Counted from the stretch's first letter, positions 11,080-22,879 are shown. The stretch is 64,000 nt of DNA from Luscinia megarhynchos (GCA_034336665.1 JAPFBE010000032.1:496001-560000); one strand, 5' to 3'. Notes: a model not told the origin generated them from the letters alone. Program-made: numbers and translations.

Positions 11080-11459
11080 TTTCACTACCCAAAATAAAAC
11101 TTGCAAACACTGCTCTCCTTCCTAAATAAAAATAAATAAATAAGTAAATAAACCCACACAAAAACAGCATAAAAAACCCAAAGTCAAACAAACAAAAAAC
11201 CCCCACCAAGTCCCAAATAAGAAAAAATGGAAAGTCGTGAACTAAAATTTCTCCTTTTTTAAACTATAAAGAAAAACCTCTCATTTCCCTATAACACATA
11301 AAAATATTATGAGGTGAATATAACTGTTCTAACTATAAATATAAGCAAAAACATTAGTATTTCAATAAATAAATGTTAAAATGGCTGTAATCCCTTAAAT
11401 TTAAATAATAAAAAAATAAAACCCCTGCTGTTCCCCAGGGAAGAAGAAAAATACCAAAC
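11080..11459. other. G-poor sequence left of the class III provirus
   Basis: The + strand here is rich in A and C but poor in G. Joined to 14730 onward it formed one stretch before the provirus at 11465-14724 inserted, as shown by the ACCAC duplication. It has no ORF. It may itself be an older edited retroelement. Confidence 0.5.
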
Positions 11460-11464
11460 ACCAC
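11460..11464 (+). repeat. Target site duplication ACCAC (left)
   Basis: The five bases before the 5' LTR are ACCAC. The same five bases follow the 3' LTR at 14725-14729. This proves the two LTRs bound a single insertion. Confidence 0.85.
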
Positions 11465-12097
11465 TGTCTTGGGTTGATGATTTGACTGACTCCTCACCCT
11501 GCCCCCCTTGGCCATGAAGCTGTCTGCTCCCGAGGGAGGGGCCGCCTGGGCTCTGCTCTGCGGAATGGCCTTGGTTTGCCGCGGGCTTGGCTTGGGAGGG
11601 GGGGGGGCTTGGGCGGCTGCGCGCTTGGCTCTGGCTGCTGCTGCATGTGGCTATCGCTGCTGTGGTGGTGGCTCGTAGCCTGGTTTGTTAGTTAGCTGTT
11701 CTTTGCTTATTTTTTTTTTTTAACTTTATATTGCTTGAATTATTTGGTTTAGCTCGCTGCTGTTTAAGGCTTGCTGGCTATTCCGGCTGTTTTTTTTCTT
11801 TCTCTCTCTCCCCCTCTCCCTTCTCCCCCTCACCCCCGAGGATTCAGCACCAGCTCCGGAGGAACCATGCGGCCTGCCTCTGGACACCGGCCAGAGAAGC
11901 GTTTCGCCCTTCTAGTGAAGATCGAAGCGTCCAAGTTTCTCTCTCTCTCTCGGTGAAAACTTTTTCGTCATCTGGGTCTGTGCTGGGAAGTGTTTCTCTT
12001 GTATGTGTTAATAAATAGGTTTTTTCCACTTTTCCCCCTGAGTAAAATTTTTTTTTCTTAAGTCCAGTGGGATAAAGAATTGGGGGTTTATTTCCTA
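11465..12097 (+). repeat. 5' LTR of the class III provirus (LTR-C family)
   Basis: The LTR starts TGTCTTGGGTTGATG and nearly matches 14052-14676 along its whole length. It includes a pyrimidine-rich section, an ATAAATA-type poly(A) signal near 12010 and a U5-like tail. The last 48 bases present in the 3' LTR are missing, because a deletion joins the LTR directly to pol. ORFs within it are by-products. Confidence 0.9.
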
Positions 12098-14051
12098 CTG
12101 CCCATGCAGTAGCTCTTGGCCCCGTCAGGACGGGGCCAGATGTAAAAAATGTGCTCTACTCTGCAGCTAGAAACCACGGTTTGTCTTAAAGTCTGTAGCA
12201 GAAGGTGCTTGGTGAAACCCAAGGCTGACCCCTGGAATTCTGAAGCAAAAGTTACAAAGAGTCTAAAGGCAATTATACCCCAACAGAAAAAAAAATCTTG
12301 GCTGCTTATGAAAAAGTCCAAGCTGCTTCAGAAGTGATTAGCACAGAAGCACAACTCTTTCTAGCACCCCGGTTGCCAGTGCTGGGGTGGATGTTCAGTA
12401 AAAAAGTTCCTTCCACCCACCATGCCACCAGTGCCACATAAAGCAAGTAAATAGCCCTCATTTCGCAGCGCGCCCGGATTGAGAAATTAAATCGCCCAGG
12501 GATCTTAAAAATAATTACCAACTGGCCAGAGGGAAAAAGTTTTGGTGTAACAGATGAAGAACAAGAACCGGTGACCCGGGCTGAAAAAGCACCACCTTAC
12601 AACCAGCTACCGGCAGAGGAAATTCGCTATGCCCTGTTCACCGACGGTTCCTGTCGCATTGTAAGAACAAATCAAAAATAAAAAGCAGCTGTATAAAGCC
12701 CTACACGACAGGTTGCAAAAGCTACTAAAAAAAAAGGAAAGTCTAGTCAATTCGCTGAACTCAAAGCTGTCCAACTGGCTTTAAATATTGCCGAAAGAGA
12801 AAAGTGGCCAAAGCTCTATCTTTACACTAATTCCTGAATAGTAGCCAACGCCTTGTGAAAATGGCTGCAAAAATAGAAAAAGACAAACTGGCAGCGCAAA
12901 AAAAAACCAATCTGGGCTGCTGAAGAGTAGAAAGACATAGCTACTCAGTTAAACAAGCTACCCGTGAAGGTTCGCCATGTGGACGCCCATGTCCCCAAAA
13001 GTAGAGCTAATAAAAAACAGTGAAATAACCATCAAGTAAATCAAGCAGCAAAAATAAGAGGGTTAAAAATAGATTTAAATTAAAAACATAAAGAAAAGTT
13101 GTTCCTGGCTCGATGGGCCCATAATGCCTCAGGCCATCAGGGAAGGAATGCCACCTATAAGTAAGCACGAAACCAAGAAGTAAATCTTACCATGAACAGC
13201 ATTACTCAAGTTATTCATAATTGTGACACTTGCGCTGCCATCAAGCAGGCCAAGCGGGTAAAGCCCCTCTAGTATAAAAAACGGTAGTCCAAGTACAGGT
13301 ATGAAGAGGCTTGGCAAATTAATTACATCACACTGCCTCAGACCCGCCAGGGCAAACGTTATGTGCTGACCATGGTGGAAGCCACCACCGGATGGTTAAA
13401 AACTTACCCTGTATCTCACGCTACTGCCCACAACACCATCCTGAGCCTGGAAAAACAGGTCCTTTAAAAGCATGGTACCCCTGAGAAAATCGAGTCAAAC
13501 AATGGGACTCATTTTAAAAATAACCTTGTCAACACCTAAGCTAAAAAACACAGTATTAAGTAAGTGTTCCACATCCCTTACCATGCACCAGCTGCAGGTA
13601 AAGAAGTACAATGAATTGTTAAAGACCACCTTAAAAGCATTAAGTGAAAAATCCTTTAAAAATTAAGAGCAGCGTTTGGCAAAAGCCACTTAGTTAGTCA
13701 ACACTCAAGGTTCCACCAACCGAGCAGGTCCTGCCCAATCTAAGTGCCTTAATACAGTAAATAAAAACAAAATCCCAGCAGCCCATGTCAGAAAATTGCT
13801 AAAAAAGACAGTATGAATTAATCCTGCCTCAAGTACAGGCAAACCCATTCGGGAAATTGCCTTTGCTCAAAAACCTGGATGTACTTAGTAAATAATGCAA
13901 AAAAATGAAACAACCCGCTGTGTACCTCAGAAAGATCTGACTGTGAGATAAGACAGAAGAAATATGTCAATGTAAAAGTGTTCATATTGTGTTTAATAAG
14001 TGTATATCCCAATCGTGTGTCAATAATCACGATATGAAATAAGGGGTGGAA
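12098..14051 (+). pseudogene. Hypermutated class III ERV pol (RT end, RNase H, integrase)
   Basis: Reading the + strand through its stops gives an RT thumb/connection piece (TEAQLFLAPRLPVLGW), an RNase H start (FTDGSC at about 12637-12654) and a long integrase with VRHVDAHVPKSRA, a zinc-finger like HNCDTCAAIKQAKR, then QINYITLP and SNNGTHF. Both catalytic Asp positions of integrase read Asn (13321-13323 and near 13497-13502), each a G-to-A change. Many in-frame TAG, TGA and TAA codons stand where related integrases commonly have Trp. The gag, protease and most of RT are deleted. The section ends with a purine tract AAGGGGTGGAA before the 3' LTR. Confidence 0.85.
14041..14051 (+). other. Polypurine tract of the class III provirus
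   Basis: AAGGGGTGGAA lies immediately before the TG that starts the 3' LTR. This tract kept its G residues while neighbouring sequence lost many, as expected for the plus-strand primer region. Confidence 0.75.
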
Positions 14052-14724
14052 TGTTTTGGGTTGATGATTTGACTGACTCCTCACCCTGCCCCCCTTGGCC
14101 ATGAAGCTGTCTGCTCCCGAGGGAGGGGCCGCCTGGGCTCTGCTCTGCGGAATGGCCTTGGTTTGCCGCGGGCTTGGCTTGGGAGGGGGGGGCTCAGCGG
14201 CTGCGCGCTTGGCTCTGGCTGCTGCTGCGTGTGGCTATCGCTGCTGTGGTGGTGGCTCGTAGCCTAGTTTGTTAGTTAGCTGTTCTTTGCTTAATTTTTT
14301 TTTAAACTTTATATTGCTTGAATTATTTGGTTTAGCTCGCTGCTGTTTAAGGCTTGCTGGCTATTCCGGCTGGTTTTTTTCTTTCTCTCTCTCCCCCTCT
14401 CCCTTCTCCCCCTCACCCCCGAGGATTCAGCACCAGTTCCGGAGGAACCCTGCGGCCTGCCTCTGGACACCGGCCAGAGAAGCGTTTCGCCCTTCTAGTG
14501 AAAATCAAAGCGTCCAAGTTTCTCTCTCTCGGTGAAAACTTTTTCGTCATCTGGGTCTGTGCTGGGAAGTGTTTCTCTTGTATGTGTTAATAAATAAGTT
14601 TTTTCCACTTTTCCCCCTGAGTAAATTTTTTTTTTCTTAAGTCCAGTGGGATAAAAAATTGGGGGTTTATTTCCTAGGAAGCTCTTCTGGAGGTTTTTTC
14701 CCTAAGTTTGTCCAAACTTGGACA
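14052..14724 (+). repeat. 3' LTR of the class III provirus
   Basis: The 673-bp LTR starts TG and ends CA. It differs from the 5' LTR at few sites. At least five of these are G in the 5' copy and A here (for example GAAGATCG versus GAAAATCA, CCTGG versus CCTAG, AAATAGG versus AAATAAG). The ACCAC duplication follows at 14725-14729. Confidence 0.9.
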
Positions 14725-14729
14725 ACCAC
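14725..14729 (+). repeat. Target site duplication ACCAC (right)
   Basis: It matches the five bases at 11460-11464 exactly. Confidence 0.85.
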
Positions 14730-15230
14730 TTTTTTCAAAAATAAAAAAACTTTTGTTCAAACTATTATAATCCTTAAAATGTGCCCCATAGTTAACATAA
14801 TTCTCAATAATAGTTCTAAAAAAATTATTAATTAAAAAAAAAACTTTACATAATAGTCAAAATTCCATTCTCCCAGGTGACTGATCACTGTAACATCAAA
14901 GCCACAAAAAAAAATTCTTAAAAAAAAAGCTCCATAAACTAATAAAAAAGTCTCCTCTCCCAATAAATTAATAAAAAACTATTAAAAAAAATAAACTAAC
15001 TGAATTTTTTTCTAAACATTTTCAGTATAAAAAAAACTGTAGAAAAAAGGAAAATAGTCTGAAGTTTTATTCTAAGGGGTTTTTTTCTTATAATTTCTAG
15101 TAATAAAGTTTCTCTTTATGCCATTAAAAATTAAACCTTTTTTACCTTCCTCCTAATCCTATCTCACACCAAAAAAATTCCAAATTAACAAACTAAAACC
15201 ACTACAAGTCCTCAAGCCAAATGTTATATA
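14730..15230. other. G-depleted sequence right of the class III provirus
   Basis: Strand composition is extreme: 15121-15180 contains no G and 18 C. Long A runs alternate with C- and T-containing words, and there is no ORF. The pattern is what G-to-A editing of one strand would leave. It could be the host element into which the class III provirus inserted. Confidence 0.55.
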
Positions 15231-15942
15231 TGCTTAGGTTCAGGTGGGAATGCTCAGTACCTCCCCCAGGTGTGAGTGTTTTACAATGGATGATGTAATA
15301 CTGTGAGTCATGGGATATTTTGGGGAGTCTTTGATGGTCTAAGTCCTTGCATCTGCCTCTTCTCCTATTGTCCTAGTGCCATTGAGTCCATTATGGCTCA
15401 TTAGCAGAGATCACTCCTCAGGCTGAGTGTAACTGTGCTGCTGCTTCTCCAGACGGAGTTATCACAGCTGAGTCATTGGTGAGAAGGAAAAGAAACACTA
15501 CCTGCCTTGCAGGGTTTGCATATTTTTCCTTATCTCATTTAACATCCAGCTTGTAGCCTGTGGTGTCAGGTGTGCACTGGGCAGCTACTGCAAATGAGCC
15601 ATCATTAACAGTTCATCAGAAATGGCGCTGGGGGTGTAGAATATACAGTTTGGTTACACCATCATAGTGCTAAACTGGCACCCTTCTCGTGGAACCGGGA
15701 CACCAGGACATGGCAATGATTGCTTTATGAAATTCAAAATAGATATATGTATGAACACAGGGAGTTACAGTGACATATATAGTACTTTTAAGATGTCTAA
15801 TTCAGATTCCTTTCAGATTTAATCAACATTCATGCTATAGAGGTGAATTAATCATATTACCCCATAACCCAGCTGCAGTGTCATCACTGGGGGTTTCCTC
15901 GTTGAATATGCAGCTTGTTAATACCTGCTTGTGAAATAAGGT
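15231..15942. other. Unassigned sequence, possibly LTR remnant
   Basis: Base composition returns to normal. I see no ORF or boundary. A section around 15280-15360 has a feel of a songbird ERVL LTR but I cannot support it. Confidence 0.3.
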
Positions 15943-16423
15943 TGAGAGGAATGACGGATTTGTCTTTACAAACAAACTGTGGGTCTGTTCGTAGCACAAA
16001 GAGATAAAAGAAACAATGGGAAGAATTCCACCAATTGATGGATGAAAAAAAAAAATTTGCCTTTACAAACTAGGTTTGCTGATACATGAAATTGGATATT
16101 GAAAGATGAAAGAAACAATGGGGAAAAACCATAAATTCCATAAGAATTAAAAGTAAAAGGGAGGGTTATACATTAGAAGGGAATATTAGGTATCAGGCGT
16201 TCTGGGAAGTCTGTACTTCTCAAGTACCTCAGCCAATGGGGAAAGAGAGAGGGAATTGTGGCCAGGAAATTCGGATAAAAAGGGAGGCTTCATCCTCTAA
16301 AAATTCGAGACACCCCAGGGGAATGCCCCATGGCCTCTCCCTTTATTTGAATAAAGTAAAAGGACTCCTCTGTCTCCTTTTTGGACATAAATCTCTGGTG
16401 TTTGTGGCTTAATTTTCCTGACA
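15943..16423 (+). repeat. 5' LTR of a class I ERV (LTR-D family)
   Basis: The 481-bp LTR begins TGAGAGGAATGA and ends CTGACA. It has two imperfect copies of a ~100-base U3 unit (each with the words TTACAAAC and AAGAAACAATGGG), a GGATAAAAAGG TATA box near 16273 and a TGAATAAAG poly(A) signal near 16348. It is the same family as 51668-52151 on the other strand. A primer-binding site follows three bases later. Confidence 0.9.
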
Positions 16424-16426
16424 AAC

Positions 16427-16446
16427 TGGAGGCTCTTGTCTGGGAT
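16427..16446 (+). other. Primer-binding site, tRNA-Pro-like
   Basis: TGGAGGCTCTTGTCTGGGAT starts three bases after the LTR end. It resembles the proline-tRNA primer site common in gammaretroviruses, with a few differences. This fits the class I pol downstream. Confidence 0.7.
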
Positions 16447-16647
16447 ATTTCCACTGTCCGGGGTGGCAGGCAGAGAGCGGAGCTGAAGGCTCACCCAGTT
16501 TTGGTGATCAGCTCTCCTTGGTGGTGGCTGGCACTGGGCGATCAAGTGGATTCCCGAGACTGTCCAGGAGATAGATGAGTGGTGGACCAGGGGCGTCAGT
16601 GAAGAGTCCACCGGGTAGGACCACTGAAAATCTCACCAGTGAGTAAA

Positions 16648-17740
16648 ATGGGATCTTCGGGGAGCAAACCTGGGAGGGCACTCATGGAGGGTAGCACAGG
16701 TAAAACAAGGCACCCATGGTGGGTTGAAAAGTAAAGCTGGGAATGGACCCTGGCAAAAGGGATGATGATCCCGAAATATCTAATTTGAAATCCCTTGGAA
16801 GAATGTTGATTTGTTTTACGCATTCTCCCAGAGGTAATTAAGGACATAGATGCCCAAAGGGGGCAATAAGGGGAAGTCGAGAAGGGTCTCGACAACAGCA
16901 GATGGATGGATAGTGTTTGTGTGTTGGAACAGAATTGGTTGAAGGGGAGTGTGGAGTGATATGGGTGAGGCAAGGAGGGGGAGGACTGGGCACGGAGGTG
17001 CAGGACCAGGAGCATGCGCTGGGGGCCTGTGGGGGCTGTGGGGCTGCCGGGACTCAGTGCCAGGCAGTGCCTGACCTCGCCACCTCCAAGCAGTGGTGGC
17101 AGTGGCTGCTGGCCCCCATGAGGCTGTGGGATGCCCCGGCTGCCTGTGATGCTGCCAGCCGTGCCCACTGGGAGTGCCGGTGGGGGAGGAGCTGTGTTTA
17201 GACTGCAGCAGGACAGAGACTGGCTCTGGTATACAGTGTGTGATAGAGGGAGGACAAGGATGAAGGAATATCCAGGAAATGCAGACTGTATGTGCAAAGA
17301 TTAGGATTCTCTTTTAAGGATTTTGTTTGGTTTACTGGATAAATGACTGATTTTGAACTGTGGAAGAGTGAATACCCATAGGCAATAGTGGGGGGTCTGG
17401 AGGAAGGACAGAATAAGCCCCTGGATGAACTGATCAGGAAGCGTATGTAGGAAGGGATGAGGAAAAGGCAAAAGCAAAGGCAAAGATGATGGCAGAGATT
17501 TTACAATCCCCAATGGGAAAAATTGCAAGGAGCCCCAGGACCAAAGGGAAGGGGGCGGTCACCAAGACAGGGATTGGGAAGGAATTAAACATTAGAAATG
17601 GGTTGTTCAGGGTGTCAGGATCTGCTATCATACCAAGGGCTCAATCAGGAAGTGTGTTTCCTAGTTGATGTAGAAACTTCTGTATCTATGCCAAAGGGGG
17701 GACAATTGATCAAATGTTCTTTTCCTAAGTGAGAAAGATG
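16648..17740 (+). pseudogene. Class I ERV gag and protease remnant
   Basis: A gag start at 16648 reads MGSSGSKPGRAL, with Gly at position 2 suitable for myristoylation as in gammaretroviral Gag. The rest is broken by many stops. A basic KGKSKGKDDG stretch lies near 17465-17500. Around 17650-17690 the frame reads EVCFLVDVETSVS, a protease active site in which the usual D-T/S-G is destroyed. The GC-rich part 16980-17200 does not look like gag and may be inserted sequence. Confidence 0.6.
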
Positions 17741-18049
17741 TGTGTGTTAATTTGAGTTTTGCCAGAAAATAAAAGTAACACGGGGATGGCCGTGAGAGTT
17801 TGCTGAATGTGTGAGATGGATTTGAAAAGCATGAGTTTCTGATTATTCCTAGTTGTGATTATGGTTTGCTGGGAGGAGATTTGATGGTTTGAGTTGGGAA
17901 TGCGATTTGGTGTTGTGGGGAGTAATGGGGAGGCTAACACTGTTGTGGATGCTGGAGTGAACCCAGAGGTGTGGACACTCCCAGAGGAATACGGAAAACT
18001 GCATATGGAACCTCTCCACATTACTCTGAGGTGACCTAGACAACTGGTA

Positions 18050-19185
18050 TCCAAAAAGCAATACCCTCTTTCAAGGGAAGGAATAAAGGGGTTGCAGCCT
18101 GTTGCTAAGTTAGGGGTGGGTCTTTTGGAACCGTGTATGTCCCCCTATAACGCTCCTATCCTGCCAGTTATAGTGCAAGACCTGAGAATAGTAGGTGAAA
18201 CTATCAAACTCAAGCACTCCACGATCCTAGATCCTTATATCATCTTGAGCCAGGTTCCCTCCTCACACTGGTGATATTCAGTACTGGATTTGAAGGATGC
18301 TTTCTGCAGGTGTCTGATTACAGAAGATAGTAAACAGCATTTTGCCTTTGAGTGGGAACAGGAGGAAGGATGAAAAATGGTAAAACAACAATTGACATGG
18401 TCAGTCCTCCCTCAGGGATATACAGAGTCACCAGTTTTGTTTGGGCAAGCCTTGCAGAAAATATTAAAAGAGTTTACTCCACCCTCAGGAGTTAGGTTGT
18501 TGCAGTATGTGGATGATTTGTTTTTATCAGGGGAGCAGGAAAAGGTGGATGAAGAGGCTACTGTAAAGCTGCTTAATTTCCTTGCTTCCGAAAAGAAGGC
18601 GCAGTTGGTAGAAAAAAAAAGGTCAGATATTTGGGACACATTCTGACTGAAGGGTTATGGTGTATTGATCCAGAAAGAATACAAAGGATTTTACAAGTAC
18701 CATTACCCCAGATTAAAAAGGAGTTATGGCATTTTTTAGGGTTGATGGAGTACTACAGAGTATGGATTGAGGATTTTTCTGTTGTGGCCAGACCTTTATA
18801 TGACTTTTTAACCCAAGACAGTCCTAATGTCATGGTATGGACACCAGAAGGAGAGCAAAGCTTTAGAAAATTAAAAGAGAAATTGGTTAATGCCCCAGTC
18901 TTAGCTCTTCCAGATGCAGAAAAGGAATTTGAACTATATGTGGATGTTAAACAGGGTCATGCTAAAGGAATTTTGGTGCAAGAGTATGGGGGAACACGGA
19001 GGCCTGTTGCCTATTTTTTTAAGCTGTTAGACCTGGTGGCCAGAAGCTGGCCCCATTGTCTGCAGAAATGTGTAGCAACAGCTCTGATGGTGGCTGAGGC
19101 CCCAAAGCTGACAAGGGGAGGGTATCTGATTGTTAAAATTTCACATCAAATTAAAGCTTTTTTAACTAAGAGAGCCTCTAAGTGA
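18050..19185 (+). pseudogene. Class I ERV reverse transcriptase
   Basis: The RT starts near KKQYPLSREGIKGL, followed by LLEPCMSPYNAPILPV, LDLKDAF and LPQGYTESP. The catalytic YVDD is intact at 18506-18517. ORFs 18377-18646 and 18631-19185 overlap in different frames, showing an indel near 18630. The second ORF covers thumb and connection (WHFLGLMEYYRVWIEDFS, LPDAEKEFELYVD). Together they make a recognisable gammaretroviral-type RT with several stops before 18377. Confidence 0.85.
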
Positions 19186-19530
19186 ATGACCAGCGCTCGG
19201 TTATTACAGTATGAATCTTGTTTAATGGAACAGGAGGATTTAGAATTTAAAAAGTGGGGAAGGGTTTAACCCAGCCTCCTGTCTGATTTGCCCTGCAGAG
19301 GGCGGCCAAGAAGAAAATCATGACTGCATTCAGGTGATAGATCTCCAGACTCGGGCTGGGGAAGATTTATGAGATACTGAGGGAGAAAATGTGCTTATGG
19401 ATGGGTCTTCAAGGGTGGTAGAAGGGAAGCAATTTACAGGATATTCTCTTGTGAATGGAAAGCAATTAAAGGAAGGGGGGAGGTTACCGCCCACCTGGTC
19501 AGTTCAGACAATTCAGGAAAGTCCCCTCAG
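19186..19530 (+). pseudogene. Class I ERV RNase H fragment
   Basis: Near 19391 the frame reads VLMDGSSRVVEGKQFTGYSLV, the start of RNase H with its first catalytic Asp. It is cut after about 40 residues where an LTR-like block begins. Integrase, env and 3' LTR of this provirus are absent. Confidence 0.65.
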
Positions 19531-19932
19531 TGGGTCGCAGCCTGGCACACTCAGTCTGTTTTCAGTTGCCATGGCCCAGGCCAGGCCTGGTGGGCCACAG
19601 GTGTGAGCTCCTGGTGCTCCTCCTGGATTTTCAGTCCAGAGCAGGTTGGAACAATTCCAAGAAAAAGGGAAGAAACACACTCCAGGGGACTCCTTTGCCT
19701 CAGCTAGCTGGAAAAACTAACCAAAAAGCAATAGAGATCTCTCTCCCACTGTCCACTGCAGACAACACAGTCTGTGTGAAGAATGCAGGGGAGCGAGTGC
19801 AGACACTGAGAAACTCTGCACCTCTTTCTCTCCCCGCTTTACTCCTGGAACCAGTATTAAAGGTGCAGAACTCAATATTCAACACCAACAGAAGATTTGG
19901 GGATAGGAGCATCATAAAGTCACACCAAGACA
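19531..19932 (-). repeat. LTR fragment, minus orientation, with adjacent polypurine tract
   Basis: On the minus strand, a tract reading ATAAGGGGTGGAA (19933-19946) is followed by TGTCTTGGTGTGACTTTATG, the start of an LTR. The tract resembles the class III tract at 14041. The far end is not resolved and may be truncated into the class I RNase H. ORFs here are incidental. Confidence 0.55.
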
Positions 19933-20024
19933 TTCCACCCCTTATCCCCATATCGTCAGCTTACTACTATATCTAATATATATTCTAATTCTATAAACTC
20001 AGTATGATCTGGCAGTGTGCTATC

Positions 20025-20502
20025 ACAGCCCAGAAAGTCAACTAAATCCTGGGCTGCATCAAAAGGAGCATGGCCAGTAGGTTGAGGGAGGTGATTCTCC
20101 CCCTCTACTCTTGTGAGACCCCACCTGGTGTACTGTGTACAGTGCTGGTGTCCTCAACATAAGAAGGATATGGAACTGTTGGAGCAAGTCCAGACAAAAG
20201 CCACAAAATTGATAAGAGGTCTAGAGCACCTCCCTTATGAAGACAGGCTGAGAAAGTTAGGGCTATTCAGCCTGGAGAAGAGAAGGTTGCATAACAACCT
20301 TCCAGTACCTGAAGGGGACCTACAAGTAAGCCTGAGAGGGACTCTTCATCAGGAACTGTAGTGGTAGGAGAAGAAGTAATGGGTGCAAACTGAAAGAGGG
20401 GAAATTTAGGTTAGATATTAGGAAGAAATTTTTTACTGTGACGGTGGGTGAGACACTGGAACAGTTTGCCTAGAGAGGTTGTAGATGTTCCAAACCTGGC
20501 CG
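20025..20502 (+). repeat. CR1 LINE ORF2 C-terminal fragment
   Basis: The plus strand encodes [50 protein letters not shown] and then GEFRLDIRKKFFTVTVGET, the typical end of CR1 ORF2. It stops where the LTR at 20503 begins. The characteristic CR1 3' terminus is missing. Confidence 0.85.
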
Positions 20503-20850
20503 TGTCACCAAAATTCACTGAAAACCAGTCAAATAAGACTCCTTAACACCAATTTAGTCTTAAGAAGGACATTATTTATTACAGGCCTCTGGGTCTTGCA
20601 TGCACAGGACCTTTTACAAATGTGTTGCTTATATGCAGTCACCACATGCATATTATGATTTGCTCATTACCATAAAACCCTTCTGAAATTCCCAGGTTCA
20701 GTTCTTGTTTTGGCTGTGACTGCATTCCTAAGACTGATGTCTTCCCCTTGTCTTCCAACTGTTCTTGCTGAGAAAGCAGATCCTACATACACTGTTTGTT
20801 GTTAAAAGTACACAAGCACAGTAGAAATTGGATTAAACCTTTTCATATCA
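20503..20850 (-). repeat. 3' LTR of a minus-strand class I ERV
   Basis: The 348-bp block begins TGTCACC and ends TATCA. On the minus strand it has a CATATAAG box near 20630 and an AATAAAT signal near 20573. A polypurine tract lies just outside its right end, so the internal region is to the right. Confidence 0.8.
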
Positions 20851-20867
20851 ATTCCCCCCTTTGAAAC
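20851..20867 (-). other. Polypurine tract
   Basis: The minus strand reads TTTCAAAGGGGGGAAT right before the LTR start TGATATG. Confidence 0.75.
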
Positions 20868-20904
20868 TTTTCAAATTCCCTTAGGCCATTTGACGAGTTT
20901 CAAC

Positions 20905-22400
20905 TCAGGTTTTATGTATAGTCACATATATTCCTGCAAGATTATGACTGATCATTTTGCGAACACAACCAATAGCAAGACCAATAGTTATTACAATTGC
21001 AATCACAATTATGATAGTTTCCAGTATTCTAGCCAGCCATCCTTTCAGGGACCATCCTCCTATTCCTTGAAGAATTTTATTGAACCAATTAGTTTCAGAG
21101 GCCATTTGGATAGCATTGCTATCTTCAGGAACTTGCCAGATTTTGTCAAGTTGTTTTGGAGATCTTCTGTTACATTTGAGATGCATACACAACAATGTTT
21201 TCTATTCAATTTTAAGTACCCACAAACCCCTTGTTCTTTGGACAGCAATATATCTAAGGCCAGTCTGTTTTGTAATATCAATTTAGTATTTGCATGTATT
21301 TCCCAATTTATAATTTGAAATCTCCTTTCTGTGGCTTAGGATAGTTTCTTTACTTGCCAAGTTAGATTAGCTAACAAAATTGTGTTTTCCAGAGCCATAG
21401 CTCCTGGCAAGAGCAAACTCTGCATGGCCCATCCAAACTGAGTGGAAGATGAAGGCCTTGTGCATTCATCCTTGGTGTCTTGTTTTACCTTACCCCAATA
21501 TTGGGCTTTTATGGGGCTTCTTCTCCAAGCTAGGCATAAGGTTAATAACCCGAAGGAAACTTGCCTGGTGGTGGGTCCAAAGAGTAGTCGAGTGGCCCAA
21601 TATCTGCCTGAGGTAGCCCAAACAGTATAACCTGGGGAAGGAACTTCAGACATTTAACACAATTTAAATGTTGGTTACTTCAATTTACAAGTAATTTGGC
21701 CATCCATCTTATGGTGCTGGGCTGACTTCCACTGTTTTGTTTTTCTCTACACCTCCATTGATTTTTACTTAGATTATATGTAGGTGTAATTCCCCAATTT
21801 AGACAACATCCCGCCTCCTCCAAGTATTTCCATTGCCCTTCTAAGGGCTTCATCCAGGTATGAGGCTTGGTTCAAAGAGTTTGATACTCTGGCAAGTTTG
21901 AAACATTTTGGGTGTGATTTTTAGTAACACATAATTCTAACAACCTGGTTGCTTCTCCTCCTGAGGCTGCTAAGGTGAATTCTAAAAAATGTTGGTCGAG
22001 ACTATGGGACCCTGTTGAACACTCCTTACCTCCTTTTTTCCCAGAAATAGTTCTATTATCTCCTGGCCTGCAAGCTGTTGGGTACTCAAGAATACCATCT
22101 CCTCCTTGCCTACATCTCCTCATCCAAACGGTGATATTGGCCTTTGCTATTGCATTAGTCAGATTATCATATTGAATCACGATTGACAGATCTATAGGGA
22201 TAATTCCCCAAGGAATAGGTTCCCCTGCTGAACTGGGGATAGGGAGGCAGGCTGTAATGCTGGACAGATTGCAAATCATACCAAACCCTTGGATTAAAGT
22301 AAATATTAAATTTTCTTCAACACCTCCACCTGAAGATAAAAAGATTCCCATAAGCATTAGTCTGTACGTTTTGCTGCTCATGTACAGATGTCTTCAAAAT
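20905..22400 (-). pseudogene. Class I ERV env (surface and transmembrane remnants)
   Basis: The transmembrane part has a heptad/immunosuppressive-type block LQNRLALDILLSKEQGVC (ORF 21060-21281), then a C and CC pair nine residues apart. A membrane anchor follows in ORF 20905-21195 (ILETIIIVIAIVITIGLAIG). The surface part is seen in ORFs 21336-21653 and 21872-22381, with several possible N-glycosylation sites but no clear receptor motif. Frames change between the pieces. The order SU-TM-polypurine-LTR is as expected. It cannot make a complete Env. Confidence 0.75.
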
Positions 22401-22879
22401 TTTCAACCACAGTGGTCTGGTGTTTTCTACTGTCCACTCTGAGTCAGAAGCCTTCTTAATTCAGGTGCAATGCATCCAGGAGTTAATTCACCTTCACTGC
22501 TGTTCTTGTAGTCAACAGAACTAGATAAGATCCTTTCCACTGCTCCTGAAGTGGTTCAGATTTTCAGCTCTTGATGTATATGTGATCCCTGGGCTGAAAT
22601 GAATGAACTGGGGTGTCTAGGGTAAGATGTTCTGAGAGAATGATAAATCTTTCAATTCATTCAAGGATTTCCGCAATGAAAAGAAATATTGTTCTATTTC
22701 CCGATTTCCATTTTGTTGTTCAGAACCAGGGAAAGTTACAACAGAATAGTCTCCCAAACATCAACTCATACAGGCTCACCATCAGTTTAGTTCGGGGTTG
22801 CACTCTAATTCGTAACAAAGCTAATGGTAACGCCTGTGGCCATTTCAAGGAAGTTTCCTGACAAATTTTGCTAATTTGT

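Noticed and set aside
16596..17297. 233-codon minus-strand ORF
   Set aside because: It lies antisense to the class I gag, has low-complexity Pro/Leu/Ser composition and no recognisable domain.
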